Shown here: piece after piece, positions 40,329 to 51,660 of the stretch | Layout of the letters: the number at the start of each line of letters is the position of its first letter | Position numbering within the stretch: position 1 is the first letter of the stretch | Source: Vespa crabro | Lineage: Eukaryota > Arthropoda > Insecta > Hymenoptera > Vespidae | Direction of reading: 5' to 3' | DNA length: 64,000 bases | NCBI RefSeq assembly: GCF_910589235.1 | Contig: NW_025813640.1 | Location: 1-64,000, forward strand | Notes under the pieces: generated by a model | Database searches by the model: none | The model's input: the letters and a program-made list of their open reading frames with translations, nothing else | What the model was told of the DNA's origin: nothing | Program-made: the position numbers and the translations under genes

Positions 40329-41490
40329 TTGGAGGAGAGGCAATTGATTGCCTGGACCATTGATCGCATTCGGTTCTCCGGCCTGACGTCTCCTATCCAG
40401 ACTGCGAAGAGGATACCACAAGATGGAGAGAGTGAGAAATTCGCGCAAGCGAAAGTTCTCCTTGCCAAAATGTATGCGGCTATTACTAGGCAGCCAAACG
40501 TTAACAACGCGATTAAGCAAGGGCTCCCAGAACTGGAGGACATTATAGACAGTCTCGAATTCATTTATAATTCTCGAAAAAAGGCCAATAAGGAAGCGAG
40601 GAACCTCGCCCGACTTTCTCAGAAACCTCGGGCAAATTCTATAACTGATGTCGGCGCAATTAAGAGAGTAGCCACTATTCCGTCGCAGTTGTCGGAAGAA
40701 AGCCTCAGAAGACCGAGGCAAGAGACGACGACGACCGAAGCCACCAAGTGGACGGTGGTCGAATAGAAGAGAAAAGATAAGGAGAATCCAGCGATGTATG
40801 CGACGAAACACCCATAGCATGAGAAAAAGAAGCCGAGCAAATCGGAGGACAGGCCGAGAGAGAGAGCAAGGCCGGACCCGATTCTCCTGAAATCTGTGCA
40901 AGGAAAATTTTACACAGACGTAGTCGGACCCATCTATCAGCGCTTCAAGACCAGCGGCACATGGGTAGACGTTAGATCGGTCCGGTAGACCAGAACTGTA
41001 GGGTTTCTCCTCGAACATAAGAAGACCACTGCGCATATCAAGGCCTCATTCGCATACACCCTGAAGAATGACATAGGAGAACCGAGCAGCATCACGGAAT
41101 ATATCCCTAGATCTACGCTGGAGATACGGGACTGCGATTGCGGCACATCGGTGGTGGAATTTGAGGGGCCCTAGAGAGGACCCTGCCAGACAACGCGGGG
41201 AAACTAGAGGTTAAATTGACGAACCCCAACCCAAGACAACTACGCCTGGCCATCGTCAGACTAGAAGAGGAAGCAGCTCCGTAGCTTTTAAAGGTTGCTG
41301 AGTGCTGGTCGGCTCCGTCAGCTGCAGGGTCAAGCGAAGAGCAGAAGTGAGGCGATGATACCGCTGTCTTGACTATGGTCACTATAGCACCTCGTGCACG
41401 GGGCACAAGATCAAAGACTGAACGGTCAGCGAGCCTACTTGCTTCATGTGCTCCAATAGCGTTGATGAACTTAAGAAGCACCGGGCGTGA
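40329..41490 (+). pseudogene. Gag (ORF1) of the R1-clade element, decayed, copy 2
   Basis: Gag remnant including the N-terminal part missing from copy 1. It opens with MEERQLIAWTIDRIRF at 40329; the true start could lie elsewhere. The reading is open for 145 codons to TAG at 40764-40766. The same frame continues through KPSKSEDRPRERARPDP, TDVVG and VDVRSV to a TAG at 40986-40988, then ITEYIPRSTLEIRDC. A one-base loss near 41170 shifts the frame in the block that copy 1 reads as EVEKALKW. A 42-bp in-frame deletion relative to copy 1 near 41387 removes most of the second CCHC knuckle. Knuckle 3 keeps its CFMC pair. Copy 1 also has a stop at the equivalent of 40764, so that lesion may predate the two insertions or mark a real boundary. 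Confidence 0.82.
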
Positions 41491-41549
41491 TCAAAAGCCT
41501 GCAAAGCTTCCCTGAAGGCCCATGCAACAGCCAACAAGAGGAAAACAGG

Positions 41550-42928
41550 ATGAGAGTACTTCAGGTTAATCTCAATAGGAGCAGGAGGGCGCACCACCTT
41601 CTAATCCAGCACTGCTCTTAGAAACAAGTTGATATCATTTTAATCAGCGAACAGTTCCAGGACAGAGCAGTATTAGGATGGTGCGCAAACGAAAACGGCA
41701 CCGCGGTCATCTGGATCCCAGATACCTGACAAATACATTTGTCGGATCAAGGATCCGGATTCGGGTACGTATTTGTGAAACACAACTCGACGGCTTATGT
41801 CAGTTTATATCTCACCCCGAACGACCGAATGGAGGACTTCCAGACCAAACTGGACGATCTAGAAGAGGCGCTGCCGGAAATGCAAGGGGATCTTACTTTG
41901 GCTGGAGACTTCAATGCCAAAGTTCTCGAATGGGTGGAGGTCAGGCCGGGCTCCAGAGGACAACGAATCATGGAGTTGGCGTCGAGACTAGAACTATCAG
42001 TAATCAACACAGGCACGACACCAACCTTCCGTAAGCCTGGCTACAGAGAGACGATCCCGGACGTCTCTTTAGCCAACGAACAACTTGTGGCAAGAGTCGC
42101 AGGATGGCGGCTAATTGAGGATTATACCGGGAGCGGCTATCAGTACATTCGGTTAGATGTACACGACAGGAGCCCAGCCGTGACAAGTGCAGATAGACCC
42201 CTCCGGTGGAACATTGCAAGAATGGATCGAGAAAAGTTGTTTTCGGTCATAGAAGAAGGTTGGCGATCCCTTCAAATTGCTTCCGTGATTCTAACGCCAC
42301 TAGCACAAGCCAAGATGATTACTGCAGCAACTATGCAGCTCATCCAAAATGCATACGCGATAGCGGTGCCAAAGAAGAGCACAAAACGGAAGAGGCGTCA
42401 TGCATACTGGTTGACGAACGAGATCGCAGATCTTCGTAAGAAGTGCTTAAGGCATCGCCGTTTAGCACAACGAGCGAAGAGACGCGATATCGATGCTGCT
42501 CCCCTGGCTGCAGAGTATCAAGCGGCCAAAAAGCTTTGAAGTGGGCCATCAAGGCCAGTCAACGACGGTGCTGGAAGGAGCTGTGCCTGGAAGTTGATCA
42601 GAATCCGTGGGGATTAGGGTATCAGATCGTCACACGCAAGCTGGGGACTTGAACGCAAGGATTCCCTTAGGACGCGAGGACGTTGGATTAAATAGTGCAT
42701 ACTCTATTCCCCTCACAGCCGAAGAGAGAGATTAGCATGTCTGCGCCTGGCATAACCTAGGCGTCACAATTTACGGTAGAAGAGCTACTCAGGGCAGCAT
42801 CATCTGTGCGGAAGAAGAAAGCACCAGGTTCTGACGGACTTCCAGCGGAAGTAATTAAAGCCGTCGCGCTGAGTCACCCTGCGCTCTTACTATTCGTGTA
42901 CAACTTGTGCCTCAGGGAGGGCATCTTC
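41550..42928 (+). pseudogene. ORF2: endonuclease, linker and first RT block, truncated
   Basis: ORF2 starts MRVLQVNLNRSRRAHHLL at 41550. Endonuclease blocks follow in one frame: VDIILISEQFQ, VIWIPDT, GYVFVKHNSTAYVSLYLTPND, GDFNAKVLEW, TGTTPTFRKPGYRETIPDV, then a Ser-Gly-Tyr where the family has the catalytic Ser-Asp-His (before QYIRLDV). In-frame stops are TAG at 41619-41621 and TGA at 41727-41729. From 41739 the frame is open for 266 codons to 42539. A single missing base near 42531 (AAAAAGCTTTGAAG) shifts the linker RRCWKEL...WGLGYQIV to another frame. RT begins at 42770 with FTVEELLRAAS and KKKAPGSDGLPAEVIKAVA, continues YNLCLREGIF and ends at the satellite. The YADD-containing palm is absent. 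Confidence 0.87.
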
Positions 42929-43949
42929 GCGTATATGAGCGAAAAATCGTATATACGATATGAAAGAATGTTAAAAACTTTGATTCCAATATAGAATAGA
43001 TGCTTGATCTTATGAAATGCAATGTTCTGAATCTATTGGTGAAATTTTTCTAACTGTGGCACAAGTACTATTAAAGATTTCACGATTTTATCTTCGCATA
43101 TACCGAAATTCGCGTATGTCGTTAGGTTTTTCGAAAATTATCATATGAAAACGCGAATACAAACATAGTAAAAATTTATATTCTTGTTATATTCTTTTTT
43201 CTGCATCGATAGAATATAAAATCACAGAAATTGAATGAGATTTCAAGTTTTCGTTTTTCGACGATACGCGTTTATGAGCGAAAAATCGTATATACGATAT
43301 GAAAGAATGTTAAAAACATTGATTCCAATATAAAATAGATGTTTGATCTTTTGAAATGCAATGTTCTGAATCTATTGGTAACATTTTTCTAACTGTGGCA
43401 CAAGTATTATTAAAGATTTCACGATTTCATCTTCGCATATACCGAAATTCGCGTATGTCGATTACGTTTTTCGACAATTATCATATGAAAACGCGTATTT
43501 AAACATAGTAAAAACGTTATATTCTTGTTATATTCTTTATTCTGCATCGGTAGAATATAAAATCACTGAAATTGAATGAGATTTCAAGTTTTCGTTTTTC
43601 GACGATACGCGTATATGAGCGAAAAATCGTATATACGATATGAAAGAATGTTAAAAACTTTGATTCCAATATAAAATAGTTGTTTGATATTATGAAATGC
43701 AATATTCTAATTCGATTGGTAACATTTTTCTAACTGTGGTACAAGTATTTTTAAAGATTTCACGATTTTATCTTCGCATATACAGAAATCCGCGTATGTC
43801 GATTACGTTTTGCGACAATTATCATAAGAAAACGCGTTTTTAAACATAGTAAAAACGTTATATTCTTGTTATATTCTTTATTCTGCATCGATAGAATATA
43901 AAATCAATGAAATTGAACGAGTTTCAAGTTTTCGTTTTTCGACGATACG
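42929..43949. repeat. Three-monomer block, copy 1 of a higher-order repeat
   Basis: Monomers 1-3 match 46316 to about 47335 monomer by monomer, sharing private variants: CTATTGGTGAAATTT in the first, a CATCGGTAGAAT variant in the second, TAGTTGTTTGATATT and AACGAGTTTCAAG in the third. The spacing is 3387 bp, about ten monomers. Confidence 0.88.
42946..42959. other. 14-bp perfect palindrome in the satellite monomer (first instance)
   Basis: ATCGTATATACGAT is its own reverse complement. It follows a 10-bp palindrome ATACGCGTAT, complete in the second and later monomers, by about 14 bp. The pair recurs in most monomers of the array with occasional broken copies. Confidence 0.9.
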
Positions 43950-46315
43950 CGTATATGAGCAAAAAATCGTATATACGATATGAAAGAATGTTAAAAACTT
44001 TGATTCCAATATAAAATAGGTGTTTGATCTTATGAAATGCAATGTTCTGAATCGATTGGTAACATTTTTCAAACTGTGGTACAAGTATTATTAATGATTT
44101 CACGAGTTTATCTTCGCATATACCGAAATTCGCGTAAGTCGCTTAGGGTTTTCCACAATTATCATATGAAAACGTGTATTTGAACATAGCGAAATCGATT
44201 GATTCTTGTTATATTCTTTATTCTGCATAGATAGAATATAAAATCAATGAAATTGAACGAGATTTCAACTTTTCGTTTTCCGACGATTCGCGTATATGAT
44301 CGAAAAATCGTATATACGATATGAAAGATTGTTAAAAACTTAATTCCAATATAAAGTAGATTTTCGATCTTATGAAATGCAATGTTCTGAATCGATTAAT
44401 AATATTTTTCAAACTGTTGAACAAGTATTATTAAAGATTTCACGATTTTATCTTCGCATATACCGAAATTCGCGTATGTCGATTACGTTTTTCGACAATT
44501 ATCATAGGAAAACGCGTATTTAAACATAGTAAAAACGTTATATTCTTTATTCTGCATCTATAGTATATAAATTCAATGATATTGAACGAGATTTCAACTT
44601 TTCGTTTTTGACGATTCGCGTATATGAGCGATAAATCGTATATACGATATGAAAGATTGTTAAAAAATTTAATTCCAATATAAAGTAGATGTTTGATCTT
44701 ATGAAATGCAATGTTCTGAATAGATTGGTAACATTTTTCAAACTGTGCCACAAGTACTATTAATGATTTCACGATTTTATCTGCGCAAATACCGATATTC
44801 GCGTATGTCGATTACGTTTTTGTCAATTATCATATGAGAACGCGTATTTAAATATAGTAAAAACGTTATATTCTTGTTATATTCTTTATTCTGCATTGAT
44901 AGAATATAAAATCAATGAATTGAACGAGATTGCAACTTTTCGTTTTTGGACGATACGCGTATTTGAGCGAAAAATCGTATTTACGATATGAAGCAATGTT
45001 AAAGACTTTGATTCCAATATAAAATAGATGTTTGCTCTGATGAAATGCAATGTTCTGAATAGATTGGTAACATTTTTCAAACTGTGGCACAAGTATTATT
45101 AACTATTTCACGATTTTATCTTCGCATATACCGAAATTCGCATATGTCGATTACGTTTTTCGACAATTATCATATGAAAACGCGTTTTTAAACATAGTAA
45201 AAATGTTATATTCTTTATTCTGCATCGAAAGGATATAAAATCAATGAAATTGGACGAGATTTCTTCCTTTCGTTTTTCGACGATACGCGTATATCAGCGA
45301 AAAATCGTATATACGATATGAAAGAATGTTAAAAACTTTCATTCCAATATAAAATAGATGTTTGCTCTTATGAAATGCAATGTTCTGAATAGATTGGTAA
45401 CATTTTTCAAACTGTGGCACAAGTATTATTTACATTTCACGATTTTATCTTCGCATATACCGAAATTCGCGTATGTCGATTACGTATTTCGATAATTATC
45501 ATATGAAAACTCGTATTTAAACATATTTAAAACGGTATATTCTTGTTGTATTCTTTATTCTGCATCGATACAATAAAAATCAATGAAATAGAACGAGATT
45601 TCAACTTTTCGTTTTTCGACGATATACGCATATGAGCGAAAAATCGTATATACGATATGAAAGAATGTTAAAAACTTTGATTCCAACATAAAATAGATTT
45701 TTGATCTTATAAAATGCAATGTTCTGAATCAATTAGTAATATTTTTGCACAAACTAAACTGTGGCACAAGTATTACTAAAGATTTCACAATTTTATCATC
45801 GCATATACCGAAATTCGCGTATGTCGATTACGTATTTCGACAATTATCATATGAAAACTCGTATTTAAACATAGATTTAACGTTATATTCTTGTTATATT
45901 CTTTATTCTGCATCGATAGAATATAAAATCAATGAAATTGAATGAGATTTCAACTTTTTGTTTTTCGACGATACGCGTATATGAGCGAAAAATCGTAATA
46001 CGATATGAAAGAATGTTAAAAACTTTGATTCCAACATAAAATAGATGTTTGATCTTATGAAATGCAATATTCTGAATAGATTGGTAACACTTTTCAAACA
46101 GTGGCACAAGTATTATTAAAGATTTCACGATTTTATCTTCGCATATACCGAAATCCGTGTATGTCGATTTTGTTTTTCGACAATTATCATTTGAAAACGC
46201 GTATTTAAACATAGTAGAAACGTTATATTCTTGTTATATTCTTTATTCTGCATCGATAGAATATAAAATCAATGAAATTGAATGAGATTTTAAGTTTTCG
46301 TTTTTCGACGATACG

Positions 46316-47335
46316 CGTATATGAGCGAAAATTCGTATATACGAAGTGAAAGAATGTTAAAAACTTTGATTCCAATATAGAATAGATGCTTGATCTTATG
46401 AAATGCAATGTTCTGAATCTATTGGTGAAATTTTTCTAACTGTGGCACAAGTACTATTAAAGATTTCACGATTTAATCTTCGCATATACCGAAATTCGCG
46501 TATGTCGTTAGGTTTTTCGAAAATTATCATATGAAAACGCGAATACAAACATAGTAAAAATTTATATTCTTGTTATATTCAATTTTCTGCATCGATAGAA
46601 TATAAAATCACTGAAATTGAATGAGATTTCAAGTTTTCGTTTTTCGACGATACGCGTTTATGAGCGAAAAATCGTATATACGATATGAAAGAATGTTAAA
46701 AACTTTGATTACAATATAAAATAGATGTTTGATCTTTTGAAATGCAATGTTCTGAATCTATTGGTAACATTTTTCTAACTGTGGCACAAGTATTATTAAA
46801 GATTTCACGATTTCATCTTCGCATATACCGAAATTCGCGTATGTCGATTACGTTTTTCGACAATTATCATATGAAAACGCGTATTTAAACATAGTAAAAA
46901 CGTTATATTCTTGTTATATTCTTTATTCTGCATCGGTAGAATATAAAATCACTGAAATTGAATGAGATTTCAAGTTTTCGTTTTTCGACGATACGCGTAT
47001 ATGAGCGAAAAATCGTATATACGATATGAAAGAATGTTAAAAACTTTGATTCCAATATAAAATAGTTGTTTGATATTATGAAATGCAATATTCTAATTCG
47101 ATTGGTAACATTTTTCTAACTGTGGTACAAGTATTTTTAAAGATTTCACGATTTATCTTCGCATATACAGAAATCCGCGTATGTCGATTACGTTTTGCGA
47201 CAATTATCATATGAAAACGCGTTTTTAAACATAGTAAAAACGTTATATTCTTGTTATATTCTTTATTCTGCATCGATAGAATATAAAATCAATGAAATTG
47301 AACGAGTTTCAAGTTTTCGTTTTTCGACGATACGC
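46316..47335. repeat. Three-monomer block, copy 2 of a higher-order repeat
   Basis: Partner of 42929-43949. It shares the private variants listed there, with only a few substitutions such as TTCAATTTTCTG for TTCTTTTTTCTG. Similarity falls to the ordinary monomer level after about 47340. Confidence 0.88.
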
Positions 47336-50295
47336 GTATATGAGCGAAAAATCGTATATACGATATGAAAGAATGTTAAAAACTTTGATTCCAATATAAA
47401 ATAGTTGTTTGATATTATGAAATGCAATATTCTAATTCGATTGGTAACATTTTTCTAACTGTGGTACAAGTATTTTTAAAGATTTCACGATTTTATCTTC
47501 GCATATACCGAAATCCGCCTATTTCGATTACGTTTTACGTCAATTAACATATGAAAACGCGTATTTAAACATAGTAAAAACGTTATATTCTTGTTATATT
47601 CTTTATTCTGCATCAATAGAATATAAAATCACTGAAATTGAATGAGATTTCAAGTTTTCCTTTTTCGACGATACGCGTTTATGAGCATTAAATCGTATAT
47701 ACGATTTGAAAGAATGTTAAAAACTTTGATTCCAATATAGAATAGATGTTCGATCTTATGAAATGCAATATTCTGAATAGATTGGTAACATTTCTCAAAC
47801 TGTGGCACAAGTATTATTACCTATTTCACGATTTTATCTTCGCATATACCGAAATTCGCGTATGTCGATTAAGTCTTTCGACTATTATCATATGAAAACG
47901 CGTATTCAAACATAGTATAAACGTTATAATCTTGTTATATTCTTTATTCTGCATCGATAGAATATAAAATCAATGTAATTGAACAAGATTTCAACTTTTC
48001 GTTTTTCGACGATACTGTTATTTGAGCGAAAAATCGTGTGTACGTTATGAAAGAATGTTAAAAACTTTGATTCCAATATAAAATAGATGTTTCATCTTAT
48101 GAAATGCAATGTTCTGAATCGATTGGTAACATTTTCCTAATTGTGGCACAAGTATTATTAAAGATTTCACGATTTTATCTTCGCATATACCGAAATTCGC
48201 GTATGTCGATTACGTATTTCGACAATTATCATATGAAAACTCGTATTTAAACATATTTAAAACGGTATATTCTTGTTGTATTCTTTATTCTGCATCGATA
48301 CAATAAAAATCAATGAAATTGAACGAGATTTCAACTTTTCGTTTTTCGACGATGCGCGTATATGAGCGAAAAATCGAAATACGATATGAAAGAATGATAA
48401 TAACTTTGATTCCAATATAAAATAGATGTTTGATCTTATGAAATGCAATGTTCTGAATCGATTGGTAACATTATTCTAACTGTGGCACAAGTATTATTAA
48501 AGATTTCACGATTTTATCTTCGCATATACCGAAATTCGCATATGTCTATTACGTTTTTCGACATTTATCATATGAAAACGCGTTTTTAAACATAGTAAAA
48601 ACGTAATATTCTTGTTATATTCTTCATTCTGCATCGATAGAATATAATATCAATGAAATTGAACGAGATTTCAAGTTTTCGTTTTTCGACGATACGCGTA
48701 TATGAGGGAAAATTTTTATATACGAAATGAAAGATTGTTAAAAACTTTGATTCCAATATAAAATAGATGTTTGATCTTATGAAATGCAATGTTCTGAATC
48801 TATTGGTGACATTTTTCTAACTGTGGCACAAGTATTATTAAAGATTTCACGATTTTATCTTCGCATATACCGAAATTCGCGTATGTCGATTACGTTTTTC
48901 GAAAATTATTATATTAAAACGCGTATTTAAACATAGTAAAAACTTATATTCTTGTTATATTCTTTATTCTGCATCGATAGAATATAAAATCACTGAAATT
49001 GAATGAGATTTCAAGTTTTCGTTTTTCGACGATACGCGTTTATGAGCGAAAAATCGTATGTACGAAATGAAAGAATGTTAAAAACATTGATTCCAATATA
49101 AAATAGATGTTTGATATTATGAAATGCAATATTCTAAATCGACTGGTAACATTTTTCTAACTGTGGTACAAGTATTTTTAAAGATTTCACGATTTTATCT
49201 TCGCATATACAAAAATCCGCGTATGTCGATTACGTTTTGCGACAATCATCATATAAAAACGCGTTTTTAAACATAGTAAAAACGTTATATTCTTGTTATA
49301 TTCTTTATTCTGCATTGATAGAATATAAAATCAATGAAATTGAACGAGTTTCAAGTTTTCGTTTTTCGACGATACGCGTATATGAGCGAAAAATCGTATA
49401 TACGATATGAAATAATGTTAAATACTTTGATTCCAATATAAAATAGATATTTGATCTTATGAAATGCAAAGTTCTGAATCGATTGGTAACATTTTTCTAA
49501 CTGTGGCACAAGTATTATTAAAGATTTCACGATTTTATCTTCGCAAATACCGAAATTCGCGTATGTCGATTACGTTTTTCGACAATTATCATATGAAAAC
49601 GCGTTTTTAAACATAGTAAAAACGGTATATTCTTGTTGTATTCTTTATTCTGCATCGATACAATAAAAATCAATGAAATTGAACGAGATTTCAACTTTTC
49701 GTTTTTCGGCGATACGCGTATATGAGCGAAAAATCGAAATACGATATGAAAGAATGATAATAACTTTGATTCCAATATAGATTAGATGTTTGATCTTATG
49801 AGATGCAATGTTCTGAATAGATTGGTAACATTTTTAAAACTGTGGCACAAGTATTATTAAAGATTTCACGATTTTATCTTCGCATATACCGAAATTCGCT
49901 TATGTCGATTATGTTTTTCGACAATTATCATATGAAAACGCGTATTTAAACATAGTATAAACGTTATATTCTTGTTATATTCTTTACTCTGCATCGATAG
50001 AATATAAAATCAATGAAATTGAATGAGATTTCAAGTTTTCGTTTTTCGACGATACGCGTATATGAGCGAAAAATCGTATATACGATATGAAATAATGTTA
50101 AAAACTTTGATTCCAATATAAAATAGGTATTTGATCTAATGAAATGCAATGTTCTGAATCGATTGTTAACATTTTTCTAACTGTGGCACAAGTATTATTA
50201 AAGATTTCGCGATTTTATCTTCGCATATACCGAAACTCGCGTATGTCGATTACGTTTTTCGACAATTATCATATGAAAACGCGTATTTAAACATA

Positions 50296-51660
50296 GTAAA
50301 AGTGTTATATTCTTGTTATATTCTTTATTCTGCATCGATTGAATATAAAATCAATGAAATTGAACGAGATTTCAACTTTTCGTTTTTCGACGATACGCGT
50401 ATATGAGCGAAAAATCGTAATACGATATGAAAGAATGTTAAAAACTTTGATTCTAATATAAAATAGATGTTTGATCTTATGAAATGCAATATTATGAATA
50501 GATTGGTAACATTTTTCAAACAGTGGCACAAGTATTATTAACGATTTCACGATTTTATCTTCGCATATACCGAAATTCGCGTATGTCGATTAGGTTTTTC
50601 GACTATTATCATATGAAAACGCGTATTCAAACATAATAAAAACGTTATATTCTTGTTATATTCTTTATTCTGCATCGGCAGAATATAAAATCACTGAAAT
50701 TGAATGAGATTTCAAGTTTTCGTTTTTCGACGATACGCGTATATGAGCGAAAAATCGTATATACGATATGAAAGAATGTTAAAAACTTTGATTCCAATAT
50801 AAAATAGTTGTTTGATATTATGAAATGCAATATTCTAATTCGATTGGTAACATTTTTAAAACTGTGGCACAAGTATTATTAAAGATTTCACGATTTTATC
50901 TTCGCATATACCGAAATTCGCGTATGTCGATTAAGTTTTTCGACAATTATCATATGAAAACGCGTATTTAAACATAGTAAAAACGTTATTTTCTTGTTAT
51001 ATTCTTTATTCTGCATCGATAGAATATAAAATCAATGAAATTGAACGAGATTTCAACTTTTCGTTTTTCGACGATACGCGTATATGAGCGAAAAATCGTA
51101 ATACGATATGAAAGAATGTTAAAAACTTTGATTCTAATATAAAATAGATGTTTGATCTTATGAAATGCAATATTCTGATTAGATTGGTAACATTTTTCAA
51201 ACAGTGGCACAAGTATTATTAACGATTTCACGATTTTATCTTCGCATATACCGAAATTCGCGTATGTCGATTAGGTTTTTCGACTATTATCATATGAAAA
51301 CGCGTATTCAAACATAATAAAAACGTTATATTCTTGTTATATTCTTTATTCTGCATCGGTAGAATATAAAATCACTGAAATTGAATGAGATTTCAAGTTT
51401 TCGTTTTTCGACGATACGCGTATATGAGCGAAAAATCGTATATACGATATGAAAGAATGTTAAAAACTTTGATTCCAATATAAAATAGTTGTTTGATATT
51501 ATGAAATGCAATATTCTAATTCGATTGGTAACATTTTTCTAACTGTGGTACAAGTATTTTTAAAGATTTCACGATTTTATCTTCGCATATACCGAAATCC
51601 GCCTATTTCGATTACGTTTTACGACAATTAACATATGAAAACGCGTATTTAAACATAGTA
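50296..51660. repeat. Tandem pair of a two-monomer (681-bp) higher-order unit
   Basis: Two successive dimers (from about 50296 and 50977) share a private pattern: the first monomer has the shortened AATCGTAATACGATA centre and AACAGTGGCAC, the second has CATCGGCAGAAT or CATCGGTAGAAT and TAGTTGTTTGATATT. Corresponding positions lie 681 bp apart. Confidence 0.85.

Larger units (their letters stand above)
39866..42928 (+). mobile_element. R1-clade non-LTR retrotransposon, copy 2 (3'-truncated)
   Basis: Second member of the same family as 20372-22175 and in the same orientation. It begins directly at the array edge and carries a 5' UTR, gag, the complete endonuclease, the linker and the first RT block, then stops at about 42928 where satellite DNA begins. 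No 3' UTR, poly(A) or right-hand target duplication is present, so the 3' part was removed by the event that joined it to the satellite. Stops, frameshifts and a 42-bp deletion make it inactive. Confidence 0.87.

Noticed and set aside
41113..42552. Several minus-strand and alternate-frame open frames of 60-120 codons over LINE copy 2
   Set aside because: They overlap recognised gag and endonuclease sequence in other frames and show no independent homology.
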